Origin: Gyrodactylus bullatarudis
Lineage: Eukaryota; Platyhelminthes; Monogenea; Gyrodactylidea; Gyrodactylidae
NCBI GenBank assembly: GCA_012064415.1
Contig: SSNU01000106.1
Location: forward strand, 186,001 to 250,000
DNA length: 64,000 nucleotides
Direction: 5' to 3'
In this document: positions 35,876 through 48,862 of the stretch, piece after piece
Layout of the letters: the number at the start of each line of letters is the position of its first letter
Numbering within the stretch: the stretch's first letter is position 1
Notes under the pieces: model-generated
Told to the model about the DNA's origin: nothing
Databases searched by the model: none
Seen by the model: only the letters and a program-made list of their open reading frames with translations
Translations under genes and position numbers: made by a program

Positions 35876-36522
35876 AACAAGATAAGCATTTTTTAACACT
35901 TCGCGCAGGATTTATTCTCGAAAGATCCTAGATCAAGGTTCCGATTTTTTGATATTCAACTTATGATTTTGAATAAAAATTAGATTACTATTGATTACTG
36001 ATTGGATACAATATCCACACCCAGAGTTGTATTAAGGGTAGGCGTCAACCAAAAAAAAGGGATGAGTAGTCTCAGGAAACCTTACAAAAAGAGTTACCAG
36101 CATCCCACTTTATGACTCATTCATTTTTTTGTATCATTGTATTGATTATTTATTATTTTTATCATGCAATTGACAAAAGTATTGATTTGCGTAGAAAAAA
36201 AATCAGTAATCTGATATCGTTCAAGGATAGAATTTTACTGTTTTCAATTTTAAAAAACACAGATAACTGTATTCTATCGTATTTTGCAGCAAGAATACTT
36301 GAAAAGTTACTCAATCTTCAATTCAAGATAAAAGATACTGAACAAATTTTTAGATTTCTATTTAGTTATAGTTTATATAATATTTTTAAGGTCTTATCCG
36401 GCTGAATTTTATGTATTCCTGGTTATTAGTAAACAAGCTGACTGAATCAAGATAATTTCTTTTTAATAATACAAAATTTCCGAATATTACCAAAATATCA
36501 TAAATTTAATCTTCAAATATTT
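35876..36522. other. No gene supported
   Basis: A plus-strand open frame of 97 codons at 36112-36405 is extremely rich in Ile/Phe/Leu/Ser, as expected from AT-rich DNA, and matches nothing that I recognise. Confidence 0.35.
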
Positions 36523-36760
36523 TAATAAAGTTGGTTGATAAGAAGTTGGGTATTTATGATTTTTACGAAAACCTCAATTTTTTCATCAAAATTCGAAAAT
36601 GTTTAAGACCACTTTCACGATTTGAGAGAGTGATCAAAAGTTGATTTTCAGGATCATATTAAGAGAAGAAAGGCAAATATCACCGACAATTTTTCAAAAG
36701 TTTCACCATTTTCGTGGGATATCGATTTGTCGAAATTTCATTAATTTTCAAATTATTCTT
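36523..36760. repeat. Foldback element, subfamily B, one arm
   Basis: Starts 'aagttggttgataagaagtt' and follows the subfamily B arm ('gatttttacgaaaacctcaa') into its centre; the second arm is missing. Confidence 0.6.
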
Positions 36761-37542
36761 ATTGATTGAAGTTAAAGTTCTGGAAAAAGGTTGCGGAGAA
36801 AGTGCTATGAACATTTAGAGTAAATTCAAAACTTCACCAAATTTAACCAGAAATTAATCCATCTTCGGCTCTAAAATCTCAAATAAATTTATTTATTTAT
36901 ACTCATGAGTAAACCATTGATTTTATTTTCGGGTTTTCCAGTCATACATTTTTTTTGGAGAGTTTAGTGTAGTTTCTTTAAAATTTAAGCCATTCTTGCA
37001 ACTTTTCAGGAAGAAATAATGTAAATTCAAGTTAAAATCAACTTTAAAAATTGTTTTTTATTTGAAAATTTTCATAATTTCATGTATCTTATTATAGAAG
37101 CATAAAAAGGTATTTTGGAGCGAAATTTATCATATCGATAGGCCCTTAATCAATAGTGGCAAACTATACTTGATGAATGATGTAATGAGTTGTCAATCAA
37201 AAATTTCATTTCTGTACTCTGCTAGTATTGGATAAATGAAAATTAAGGGTTGGGAAGGTAAGTCTACGTTTGATATCTTTATATAAATTCTCTTTGTACA
37301 ATCAAATTAATTAATAAGAAAGTTGGAAAGTCAAAATTGTTCCCCATCTGCTACCAATTGAGATGAGCACTTCTTTCTGAGCAGTAGAAATATCACATTT
37401 TGTTAGAGTTAAACGTTCAGCTCTTATTGATTGACACATTACACTTAAAATTAATATTATTATGTATGTCATTAATCGTTCTTACTCTCCTGGCCTATAT
37501 ATGAGGTTAGTAAACATCTTGATATTGGACATAATTCTACAC
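36761..37542. other. No gene; family C arm scrap near 37060-37150
   Basis: 'cttattatagaagcataaaa' and 'atcatatcgataggccctta' match the right arm of the family C palindrome at 33045-33530. Nothing else was recognised. Confidence 0.4.
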
Positions 37543-37850
37543 ACCTATAGTTAATATGAAGATGGAAATTTATGGCTGTAAGAAATTTCTCAATTTTTTC
37601 ATCAGAATATCCAATTGGGCAAGAGTTTTACCATGAAACTTTAGATAAATTCGTCATCTTTCAGTAAAAATGATCAAGAACTCAAAATTCAATTTTCACG
37701 CAATGATGGGGTGATTCTCAAAATCTGTATTTGAATTCTTTGACTGATTGTGATCCTAAAAATCAACTTTAGACCACTCTCTCACTTTGAAATCAACATA
37801 AAGTTTCGACTAATTTTTTTCCTTCATATTTCTAAGGTGTCCGTCATCTT
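37543..37850. repeat. Foldback element, subfamily B, half copy
   Basis: The terminus CCTATAGTTAATATGAAGAT is followed by a rearranged subfamily B arm and centre ('gaccactctctcactttgaa'). Confidence 0.6.
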
Positions 37851-39612
37851 GATAAATTCGACTTTTTGAATTTTCGATTTTTAACATGGTTCAGAATGAT
37901 TCTAAAACATGATATCTAAATTCAAATATGGGTGAAAATTTTTATTTAGCTCCAATAATAGAAATATGCAATAGAAGAAATATTGACAGCGAAACCCAAA
38001 TTTACTCAGTTTTGAAAACCAAATTATTAATGAGGTATCGAAAGACCTCGAGGACCCAGAGATCATCAAAATGCGATGCAAGAGGATAAAGAAGTAACTG
38101 GATATGAACTTATTGGATCAGCATTTTAAGTAGCTCTTTAAGTTGATTTCGAATTAAAGTAAAATTTAATATTCGAAACACAGCATGCCATTGAGCAAAT
38201 TAATTAAAAACTCACTGAAGCAAGAGCTTGATTAAATGAAATATTTACATTTTAATGTATTCTTTCGAAAAGTTTTAAAAACATTTGATCAGATATCATA
38301 TGTTACTATTATTATTGCATGTTACTACCAAGGGCCATACATGCCTTAACCCAACAAGTGTGTATGTATGTTTGAGTGAGTGACCAATACCACTAGTGAC
38401 CAGGGCTACTTATTCATTTTGAAGAAAGAAAGATGCCTTCCACTACCGCCACTATGCTCTTCTTACTATAACCTGGTAACTAACTAACTGGATTATAACA
38501 TGTTTTATTTATAATCATGCAATCCTACAAGAAATTGTGTAAAAGTGTGATAAAGAGAAAACTTGTAATCAACTGCATATGTATTACATATAAACAGTAA
38601 AGATATTATTTATTCATGATATCTGTATTTATCGGAACAGATGGCGAAAGTCAGTCTAAAGCTGACCACTGTGATTCCTTATATACCCGATAGAATGCAT
38701 TAGATAATAAATGAAGAGATTCTTTTAGATACATTCATTTTGACTAAGAAACGGATCTGATATAATTATTCTAGGTTCGGCCAGAATCTGATAGAGCTAT
38801 ATTCAAGATGATATACAACACATATGGTCAATGACCATTGGTCATAAAGAAACAAAGATTTTCTAAGTCCCAAATTATTTGTAACCTCAAGAAAATAATC
38901 ACGCTTAAGACAAACACCCTAAATATTTCACTTTTTAAGTAACTATGGTTAGCATTAGAAAATAGCTATCTTTATGAGTTATATTTTTATAGCTAAATAA
39001 ATTTGCTTTCTAATGAGTAGGGAAAAAAGTATTTTAAGTATCTTTCAGTTCAAATTATCGCATCAGAAAGTGTTGTGTGTTTTCACTGGCGGAACAATGG
39101 GACATGAAGATTTTAATTCTAACCCTATTTATCATACTCTAGAAGCATAAAAATCTTTGAAGAGTTTGAGAGAAGGCCGAAAACACTAGAACACTTCCAA
39201 TCGGTTCAAAATTATGGTCGAAATAAATTTTGATGTAAATTTCATAATGAATGACACACTCCGTGTCATCATCAGTCTTGGGGCTATAAAAAAATTTTGA
39301 CATCATCTTTCTTCTCCTATGTGAATGTATCAATAAAAATTGGTTGCCATCCCACAAGAATCCTTCTTTTTTCCAGCAAACTGACAATCTCGTGCTCATT
39401 ATTGCTTTGCTTTCAATAAAGAAATTTGATATTTTAATTTTATTATTCCGTCTCTGATTGGGACCATGTTTTTTTGCCTACCTTCAAAATTATAAATTTA
39501 TACGTTTTGACAATTTTATTGCATTACATTATCGCCATTCTGCCAGCCTGGTTACATGAATTTAACTACTGATCGATCAAAGATTACAGAGTATGTTTCC
39601 CAAAGTTTATCC
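37851..39612. other. No gene supported
   Basis: The 38320-38480 part is less AT-rich, but no ORF, tRNA or domain could be supported. A minus-strand 86-codon frame at 39139-39399 has normal composition but no recognised family. Confidence 0.35.
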
Positions 39613-40337
39613 AAAGCTAGTTGACATGAAGATGAGAATTTCCTATTTTTATAAATAACTCAATATTTTATTCCAGAAAGTCAGGAAAACATTTATTTTT
39701 TGGATTCCACTATGAAATGAGCTGATTAGTTTTGAAAACAAAAAAAATTTCCGAAAAAAAATTAATCTGACCAAAATTGAGCCGTTTTTTGAATTTTGGA
39801 AATGTTTCAAATTTCCACTTTTTCAACTTTCAAATCCAACATTTTTATCGATTTCAAAGATTTAAAGCAGTTAAGTATTGATATTCAGGATCAACAATAA
39901 ACGGAGATTTCGAATTTGGTCGTGAAATTCGAGAGAAAATTACTCTTTCCGAGAAAAAGTTTAATCTCTATATTTTGGATCATTTTCCCTCGTGATAATC
40001 GAAAAATTCTAATGGTTCGATTTCCCCCCGTAATGACGAATTTCTGTGAATTCCTGCAGGCGAATTCGAAATCTTCGTTTATTATTGATCCTGAATATCA
40101 ATACTTAACTGCTTTAAATCTTTGAAATCGATAAAAATGTTGGATTTGAAAGTTGAAACATTTCCAAAATTCAAAAAACGGCTCAATTTTGGTCAGATTA
40201 ATTTTTTTTGTTTTCAAAACTAATCAGCTCATTTCATAGTGGAATCCAAAAAATAAATGTTTTCCTGACTTTCTGGAATAAAATATTGAGTTTTTTATAA
40301 AAATAGGAAATTCTCATCTTCATGTCAATTAGGTTTA
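39613..40337. repeat. Foldback element, subfamily A, intact long hairpin
   Basis: The left arm begins AAAGCTAGTTGACATGAAGA and the right arm ends with its complement ('cttcatgtcaattaggttta'). The arms are near-perfect over about 280 bp, e.g. 'ccagaaagtcaggaaaacat' against 'atgttttcctgactttctgg', with a loop of about 160 bp. RNA from either strand would form a very long duplex. No coding capacity. It is followed directly by a subfamily B copy. Confidence 0.9.
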
Positions 40338-40907
40338 GAAAATCACTTCTGAGACTTAATTCAGCAAAAAATAGAAAATTTAACTAAAACTAATTTAAAA
40401 TCTTGAAGTAGCGCCGAATTCCCATTTTTTGAACTTTGAGTTGAAAATTTTTGATGATTTTAATAGGAGAGAGTGATCAAAAGTTGATTTATAGGATCAC
40501 AATTAGTCAAAAAACCCGATTATCCTCATAAAAATTTTGATAAATTCGTCATTTTTCAGGGATCTTGAAATATCAAATTTCATCGACTTTCAAGTAGGGA
40601 AAATGATGAAAAAATCAAAATTTGATTTTGACACGATTATGGGGTGATTCTTAAAACAAGATTCAGCATATTTGATTTCTTTGACTAATTGTGATCCTGA
40701 TAATCAACTTTTGATCACACTCTCACATTGAAATCAACAAAAATTTTCAACTCAAAATTCAAAACAATGCGAATTTGGCACTACTTTTTTTCTCCGTATT
40801 CTGAAAGAGGGCCTCATGATCTTAATCAAATTCGATTTCTTGATGAAAAAAATTAAGAATTTTGTAAAAATCATAAATTCCCATCTTCATATTAACTAGG
40901 TGTAGAA
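40338..40907. repeat. Foldback element, subfamily B, abutting a subfamily A copy
   Basis: Contains the centre and right arm of subfamily B (ending 'cttcatattaactaggtgta') plus part of the left arm from about 40390 ('gtagcgccgaattcccattt'). Internal blocks such as 'gattatcctcataaaaattt' match 51776-52517 in reverse orientation almost exactly. Confidence 0.8.
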
Positions 40908-41271
40908 TGATAAAAACTGGTTTTTTGGCTGGTTAAAACTGTGAATTTTAAGGTTACAATTCTTAACTTTGGTCTGAACCTGATCCAGTTCCTTGAGAGG
41001 ATTCTAATGGTGTATAATATCTTATTTGAAACATGATTGATGGGAAAATTTTGCTTAAACTCTAAAAAAATCAGGAACCAAAAAATCTCAAGAAAGCTCA
41101 CTTGTAAGTAGTTTGATCTTTTTTTTGCAGTTGAATGTCTAAAAATGAAATTTCGGCTCTATTATGCCACCATCCAAAAAATCTTTTTTTTTCAAAGATT
41201 TGAACATAAATTGAAATATCTTACAATCTTTATTTCTGAATAAATTTAATTTATTTTAATCCGAAATAACT
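40908..41271. other. No gene seen
   Basis: Short AT-rich spacer between foldback copies. Confidence 0.4.
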
Positions 41272-41866
41272 TAAACCTAATTGACATGAAGATGAGAATT
41301 TACAAAAAATCGATATATTTCTTCGGATTCACAGAAAAAAATTATTTTTTGAATTGTGAAACGGAATGAGCTCATAAGATGTGGATATTCGAAAAAAAAA
41401 TCAATCTTACCAAAACTAGGCCGTTTTTAGAATTTCGAAAATGCACCAAATTTCCACTTTTTCAACTTTTCAAAGCAGTTAAGTAATGATATTTGGGATT
41501 AGAATTGAACGAAGAATTCGAATTCACCTGCAGAGGTTCACAGAGGTCATTACTGTGGAAAATCGAACCATTTGAATTATTACGAAGGCAAATTATCCAA
41601 AATCTGGAAGTTTAACTTTCTCTCTGAAACAGTAGGATCTTCGCTCTCTCTATGGCAAAATTCGAATTCTTTGTCAAATCTTGATCCCATATACTTAACT
41701 GTTTCGAATCATCGAAATCGATAAATATTTTGGGTTCAAAAGTTGAAAAAGTGGAAATTTGGTGCATTTTCGAAATTCGAAAAACGGCCTAATTTTGGTC
41801 AGATCGAATATCCACATCTTATTCCGTTTTATAATTCAAAAAATTATTTGAATTCACTAGCTTTGA
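41272..41866. repeat. Foldback element, subfamily A, right terminus lost
   Basis: Starts TAAACCTAATTGACATGAAG. The arms pair ('ccaaatttccactttttcaa' against 'ttgaaaaagtggaaatttgg'), but the right arm ends about 50 bp short. The centre matches 55281-55994 closely. Confidence 0.8.
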
Positions 41867-42509
41867 ATTAATAAACAATTTCATCTAACCCAATTATGAG
41901 AAATCTCCTATTTTTTGGTCCTCAAGTTTCTTTGAAAACACATACATACCTAGAGAAAAGTCTGTAGTAATTAAAAAAGAAGAGAGTGCTTGATAAAAAT
42001 CTATTTTATTCACCTTGACAACACCTCCTTTCTAATGTGGACTCATCATAATCATAATTATTATTATAATTCATTTTTGCTCAAGTACGAAGAAGCTCAT
42101 AATTAATAATACCATTGCCCATGTTTTTTTTCAACAGTGTCCTCATTTTTTACTTCTATAGTTAATTCTTTCTACATGTCAGAGTTAATTTTATATATTC
42201 TCACTTTTGAGTTGAAAGGCGAGAACAGCTCAACTAGTGAGGGAGGAAGGCTACCTTACCCACTTCTCAGTCTTGGGCCATTTATTATCATGTTCTTCTT
42301 CTCCACCTTACTTCAATGAATGAATGAATAAAGAGAGACACGAGTAGAAAGTAGTGTTAGTTACCAACAACCTTGTTGTTTCATACTGACCCTTCAAAAA
42401 AAGATTTATTCTCCTTTTATAGGAGAGAACTTGTTCTTTTTTTAAATTAGTTTCTTCAAGTTAAATTTAATTTAAATTTTCAGTTTATTCCATATCCATA
42501 ATCCCATGT
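41867..42509. other. No gene seen
   Basis: AT-rich spacer; the 60-codon plus-strand frame at 42137-42319 shows no recognisable feature. Confidence 0.4.
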
Positions 42510-43334
42510 TTCTCCCAAAATTAGTCCATATTACATGGGACTAATTACATGCGTTTATTCAGATTTAGTCTAAACTTTTCCATACCTGCATGTATTTAAT
42601 TTTCATATTTTATTTATTTTATTTTTTATTTGGCCCCAGTTTCTATATTTAATATTTTTTGTTCAGAAAAAGTCTAAATTTGTTCTCATTTAGTTCTAGT
42701 ATTTAGAATTTAGTCATAAATAATCTTTTATAGTTCAAATCTAGTATGGTTTTCAAAAATAGTATATTTATAAATAAAATAAGATGTCTGAACATACGTT
42801 TGTCAGAATATTTCAATAATTTAGATTGCAAGAGCCAAAGCACAATATCAGGTTAACTATGAAATGAACAGCCTCAAAGAAGTCAATCAAGAGACATATA
42901 ATTTCTTGATGAATATTTTAGAATTGAGTCAGTTATCATTTTCCGGTCTATCGATATGAACATATGACATCAGACATGTCTAAGTATGCAAACTCAGTGC
43001 TTAAAGATATCCGTAGTCTTCATCCATTTCATGCAATTTATTAAATTTTGCTTGATGACTTCCGAAAAGTTTCAAACAAGATCAACTTTCTTAAAAACAC
43101 TGCACTACAAGAGTTTGGTCCAAAATTTAACGATTACTTCTCGGCCGCATCAATTGCTGTTCGAAAGCTTTAAATTCTGATACCACAACTAAATGGGAAC
43201 GAATTTAGACTAGTTCTGAACAAAAAATATTAAAAATAGACCAAATGTGAAAATTAAATACACACAGGTAGGGAAAAGTTAAGACTAAATCTGATTAAAA
43301 GCATGCACTATGGACTAATTTTGCAAAAAACCTC
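42510..43334. mobile_element. Second Mutator-like element copy, eroded
   Basis: The left inverted repeat (from about 42510: 'aattagtccatattacatg', 'agatttagtctaaacttttc') and the right one (ending 'ggactaattttgc' then CCTC at 43334) match the element at 11218-12229. The internal 42985-43185 segment is almost identical to 11500-11690. The SWIM-finger part is deleted and the left arm carries an AT-rich insertion near 42610-42650. No clear target duplication remains. Confidence 0.8.
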
Positions 43335-44936
43335 AAAAACAAAGCTGATACTGACAGGTCACCCGATTGACCAAAAAGTGTGAAAAACATGAAACTTAAT
43401 CATTAAGTTATTGAAGAATCTGTTTCAGGAAATTTTTCAAGATCTCTATGTTATAAAAGATTTTCCTATGAATTTGATATAAGATATATACATAAAGATA
43501 ACTGGATCAATATTGTTCATTTGACTAAGTCATGGGGTGTGTACATTAAAGGAAATAGTAATTATTATATATACTCAAGTGGTATCTTCTCAACGTAATT
43601 TCTTTGTGTAGAAATCTTCAATTTACATGTCTGATCAATCATACGATTAGTTTTTTAAGAAAAATATGGATATTTTTCATATTTTGAACGGCAAATTTCC
43701 ACGACTCAATTTCCGAAAAATAGGATATCTTCACATATCTTGAAAACAAACTCAAAATATCTTTAATATGAGATTAAGGTTGAGAAAGATTTACTTTCTC
43801 TAATATCCATCCTTTATAATGCGACAACTTTTCGGGAAATAGGCCTGCGCTAATTTTGTCTTTTCTACCTCAAAAGGACAACTCAATAAAAATAAATTTT
43901 TTAATTCAGAAGAGCATTAGCAACACAAGTCAAAACTAAACACTGTAGACTACTGTACTATCTATGGTATAAATCTCTAGTGAAAGATGGAAAAGGCCAA
44001 TGAATTATTCATCTATGAAAGAAATGCAGCTGCGTGCTCAAAATTGAACTTCCCTTTTCGCCTTTCAAATCAACAGACGATGACATGGTAGGGGAAGATT
44101 TACATGCAAGCCCAGCCATCTTTATCATTCATTCATTCATAAAATAATGGGAAATTAGAAGAAAATAAATAGGGAAGACACTGCTCATATGAATGACTAG
44201 TTTCAAGAGGGGATGGAGAGGTAGTCAGGAGATATCCCAAAGTGTTACCAAGGCACAACAGTGATGAGATGACAATTAAATTTCCAGGTTGTCACATCAT
44301 TGCTGGATAATATAACTTGTTTGTTTGTGAATGAGATAAATTAAAAACTATAGGTCTCACATGACACACATGAAAAGGACTTGTCTATCAATGAAACAGG
44401 TGATACAAATACGAGGTCACACAAATTAGGAGTGAGTGTCACTTGGAACTAATCCTTCATCCTTTACTAGACTCAAATCGGTCTTGACTATAACTATTAG
44501 AAGAGGCCTGTTGAATTCACTAATAAATTTAAAAATCTCAAGTTGTTCGATATTAAATCAGGAATCTATGATTTTTAGAAAATTATTCTTGGTTTAACTA
44601 TTGGATCGACAAGAAAGATCTAGAGAATACAATACAGATTCCTCACTTCAAGCTATGACTCAATTAGCTACAGACAATGCCTCAATTTGTCTTCAATGTA
44701 TCCTATCTGGCTCAGAAGGGTCTCTGGCTATCTAATTCTCTATAACACTCATATATAAAGAACAAGATGACAACATCTCTCCTTATAATACCAGGAACCA
44801 AAGAAGATACTCAATTCTCCTTGGAAACATCCTCTCTCTCTCTCTCCAGGCTAGATTCCATCTCCTCCACAACCATCAAATCCTCTTGTACATTTCTCCA
44901 GAGACTTATATCTGAAGACGAAGACCTCTTCAGAAA
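43335..44936. other. No gene supported; includes a (CT)n run
   Basis: A (CT)n microsatellite lies at about 44831-44846. The 44640-44935 part has a more complex composition but stops in every frame. No RNA gene was recognised. Confidence 0.4.
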
Positions 44937-45245
44937 CTAAACCTAATTGACATGAAGATGAGAATTAACTTTTTTTAATTAAAACTCAATATTTTTCTTC
45001 GGAAAGTCAGGAAAAAATTTATTTTTCGAATTCCATGATAAAATGAACCAATAAGTTGAGAAAATTTTTTTAACTTCTGAAAAAATTCAATCTGACCAAA
45101 ATTAGACCGTTTTTCGAATTTTGAAAATGCCCCGAATTTCCACTTTCGAACTCAAAATTTTTATCGATTTCAAAGATTTGAAGCAGTTAAATGCAGATAT
45201 TCTAGACCAAAATTAGATAAAGAATTCGAATTTGTCTGCAGAGAA
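44937..45245. repeat. Foldback element, subfamily A, left half
   Basis: Starts TAAACCTAATTGACATGAAG and follows the left arm and loop edge, then ends abruptly at 45245 where a different dispersed repeat begins. Confidence 0.75.
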
Positions 45246-45403
45246 CAAAAATGAAAAAATAATAATTTTGAGATGCTTGGGATATCATTCGAAAGATAAT
45301 TTAATGCTGATTTTATTGGTATTACTCTTATCATTCTAGCATTTAAAAAAACATGTGACATAATAGTACAAACTGAGTGAATTTTTAGTGATAAAATCCA
45401 GTA
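45246..45403. repeat. Dispersed repeat, copy 1
   Basis: 'aaattgagatgcttgg(g/c)atatca'-type block continuing through 'catgtgacataatagtacaa' to 'gtgaatttttagt'. The same roughly 145-bp sequence occurs at 53703-53853 with few differences. Element type unknown. Confidence 0.75.
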
Positions 45404-45954
45404 AGTACATTGTACATGCTTATTTATATTTCTACTGTCAGTTTAATAAACAAAAAATTCTAAGATTTTCAGTAATCCAAATCATGTTGTTTAAAGCTAA
45501 GCTCAAATTGAAAATAACTTTAGTAATTAATTTTAAATATTTTAATTCGGTTTACTTGTAAGTAGTTTATATAAGATTATGTTTTTTACTATTATTTAAA
45601 TTTGACTGATTTAATCCCCTTTTCTAGGCCCTTGTCGTTGGACACTTTGCAATCAATATCTACTCATTGTGTATTTAAGACTGATTCTGTTGAAGGATGT
45701 TCCAACACAGAGAATCAGATGTCTCGTTTTGCTTTTGGATTTTCTGATATTTTTTGAATTGACTTTAACCCTTAAAGACTCAGAGAAAATTTTTTCAAGG
45801 TACATAGCTGTGATTGGAAACTTTTCATGGTTTTAGAATACGCTGATAACGAATGTGCAATTTCAAAATAAGGCATTAAACGGATAACTTAACCCGTTCA
45901 ATACCGTGCCTACATTTAACGGTAAAAATTCTTTTTTTCTTAATTTCTTCAGGT
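45404..45954. other. No gene seen
   Basis: AT-rich; no recognised content. Confidence 0.35.
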
Positions 45955-46665
45955 AAATTGGAATTCTTTCATCATTAGATGTTAGTTCTTTATTTCCTAA
46001 TGTACCAATAGAAGAAACTCTTACTGCTATCAGTTCTTTTATTGGTGATCATGTTTTTTTTGTTAGACAAATTTATTTTTGAAAGAAAATATAAATATCT
46101 AAAATAAAATGTAAATCTGTTTCATAAACGTTTATAATTGTCAATATCTAGTTTTGTAGGCAAAGCAATTTGTTTAATAATAAAAAATAAAATGCGAATA
46201 AGTCTGTAAGAAATTCGTTAATCATCTGGCTTTTGAAGATGAGAATAAAGAAGAGACATGGAATAGTCTAATTTGGATCTTATATGGGACATTATTAATT
46301 TTAAATTCGTTGGTTTTGAAATGCAGAGTAAAGAAATAACCGACCTTATAAGGATCTGTTGTATAAATGTTCCTCTATCATTTCAAAACAAAGTTTTCAT
46401 CCAGAAAGATGGGATAGCTATGGGTTCACCTCTTAGTCCTCTATTAGCTGATATCTTTTTAGGTTGGTTAGAAATGAATAAGATGTCAGAAACTATCAAT
46501 GCTTTCACTGATGTTTTATTTTGATGAAATCTAACGTATCATCAGATGGGTTTTTCTTAAAGATGAATTCGTTTCATCCCAATATTAAGTTTACTATGGA
46601 AAAAGAATCTAATGATTTTCTGAGTTTCTTAGATGTGAAACTTACTGGAAGAGAAAACAAAAATT
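45955..46665 (+). mobile_element. Penelope-like element fragments, plus strand
   Basis: 45975-46055 encodes RT motif A (LDVSSLFPNVPIEETL). An unrelated AT-rich insertion of about 240 bp follows. Then 46300-46524 reads on from the motif A downstream region through motif B (GIAMGSPLSPLLADIFLG). 46530-46640 carries the post-catalytic block (SFLDVKL type). The YVDD segment is deleted. The copy is dead and in the opposite orientation to the main copies. Confidence 0.82.
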
Positions 46666-48862
46666 TTTTAAATTGAAAATCATTATTTTTACTAATTTTT
46701 TTCTAGGCTCATATCTATCGAAGAGATGTGTGACAAGTTTGTCTTTTTCGAGTTCAACTGGAGTAATATGATGCTAAGGCGGAAATTTGTATCACAATCT
46801 AATTATAATTCGATGAGCATTTATGCAAATTCCATCAGTGAAATTAAATTTTACAAAAATTCTCCTAGGCTAAAAATTTGGAGGACATTAAGGAATTAAA
46901 AAGATTTCTTTGCAAAATTCACACATCTCTTCGATTCGCTATTAGGTTGAATGCTGAGAATCAAATATTTTTCTGGAATCAGGAAGAAAACGTATGATAA
47001 CACCAGATCGATATTTTTCAGCGATATTCAAAATTTGAGGCTTTGAGCTAGAGGTTACACAAAATTTAATTCCAGAATCTTAGGAATATTAGACTTTCAC
47101 AGAAGTGATTGTAATTAATTAAGAATTTTTAGTACAGTATTAAATTCTATTTAGTCTTTTGACAAAAACAACAGGCAAAATTTAGAGATGAAAATAAGAT
47201 ATTTTTTTAAAATTGTATTGGTTTTGGATGCTTTAAAAAAAAATTATTTTTATCTTGGGATATCTATTATAATTATTATGTAGATCAAAAATGAAGTAAC
47301 GAATTTGAAGCCCATCGGAAGATGGATAGCATAAAATCTCAAGGGTATTTTCAATGATATCTATGTAAAACAACGAAACCAATGTAACAAAAAGAGCTAG
47401 ATTTTTATCGAAAAAAAAACAAATTTCATTTTTCCGAAAGGCAAATATTTAAACTTTGCCCAGAAATTAGGATAATGTAACCAAGGCTAAACTCATTTCC
47501 TGCGTGTAGCTCCTCTCCTGTAATGGTACATATTGACTTTTCTCTTCAACTTGTATTATTACACATGAGCTGATGTGTTTTTACAAGGGGGATGGGTTGG
47601 TTTGTACAAGTGTAAATAAACAACTCAGTAGTTTATACATACATATAATATATGTACCATCATTTTATTTATTTGGTATTTCTCTCTCTCTTCATATCAC
47701 AACTTTATTAGTTGAGAATTATAATCTTCAGAGCACGTTCAGAGAGAGATTAGTAAATTAAGAAGTAGGTGGGGAGTTTAGAACAAGGGCCCAAACATGG
47801 CCCCAGTTACAATGACATCATATGACTTAATACTACTTATGTATGAAGGATGGCTTTCGAATGTGTGCTTGATAATAATCTATCAGCTGGGGAAAAAGCT
47901 TGCATGATGCTTTTAATTTTGTAATTATAGCTGAGCCACTGGTAGCGCAGAAATGTCTGGATGTCATCACTAATAGGAAAGATTTGCCTCCCTTATCTGA
48001 TTTCAGAGTATCTAGGGATGAGATCTGATTTTTTAAAATAATAATAACCAGACATTCTATAAACAAAGTTTACCTTTGGTTTTTTCCATGTAAATTTTTG
48101 TTTTATAACAATATTATTTCTACTTTGTTAAGTAACGATCGAAAAGTGTATTTTCTAAGGGTACGAACTGATTGTAACATTTATTTATTGCGAGTTTTCG
48201 GAGAAATAAAGAATAACACGGGTGGTTGGCGGGTTGCGATAAATTTTTGCGACAAACCGATTATTATTATTATTGTGTGAAATTTTGCGCAGATTCTGAA
48301 TCTGCTTCCAAAAATTTTCTAAGTTGCTCAGTTTTTGCGCAAATCGCGAAAAACCGAAATAGCACAATTTTCATAATCGGGACTTGAATAAACCAATTTT
48401 TTGACTTGATCCTTAGACATTTCAGAATAAAATTTGATATCATTTGAAAAAGCGTAACATTTTCTATAATATGCTCATAAGATCAAACGTGCTTTCAGAA
48501 TGGATCATCCTCAAAATTGGTCTTTGCACTTTTAATCAGTGGTAAATTAGTTAGGATAGCTAATTTCTACATAAATTTGGTTAAACTGATAAATTCACGG
48601 ACTATTTCAGTCCTTCCATTCGGGTTATGAATAAAGTATCATTCCAGATTCAGAAAAATTGATAAAACCCAATTGAATGTTTATTAATGACAAGCTTTGA
48701 GCAAATTTTTTTCATCTTAATGGGAAAATCGTTTGTTTGAAATTCTGGATTAGGATTTTCCAAAATAACGTTCAAAAACAAGTTACCTTCAATAATTATC
48801 ATTATAAATTGGGTAGGCAAAAATGCTATTTTAGCAAATTTTATATTTTGTATCGTTTGATT
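46666..48862. other. No gene supported
   Basis: 2.2 kb of AT-rich DNA with only short biased frames. An (ATT)n run lies near 48261-48275. Confidence 0.4.

Noticed and set aside
36112..36405. 97-codon ORF with hydrophobic stretches, possible membrane protein
   Set aside because: Composition is what AT-rich random DNA gives (Ile, Phe, Leu, Lys, Ser, Tyr); no supporting promoter, poly(A) signal or homology.
39139..39399. 86-codon minus-strand ORF considered as transposase remnant
   Set aside because: Cys, His and Asp residues are present but not in any order matching known transposase or zinc-finger motifs.
47930..47975. 'gagccactggtagcgcagaaatg' as a tRNA A box
   Set aside because: No B box at the right distance and no cloverleaf could be drawn.
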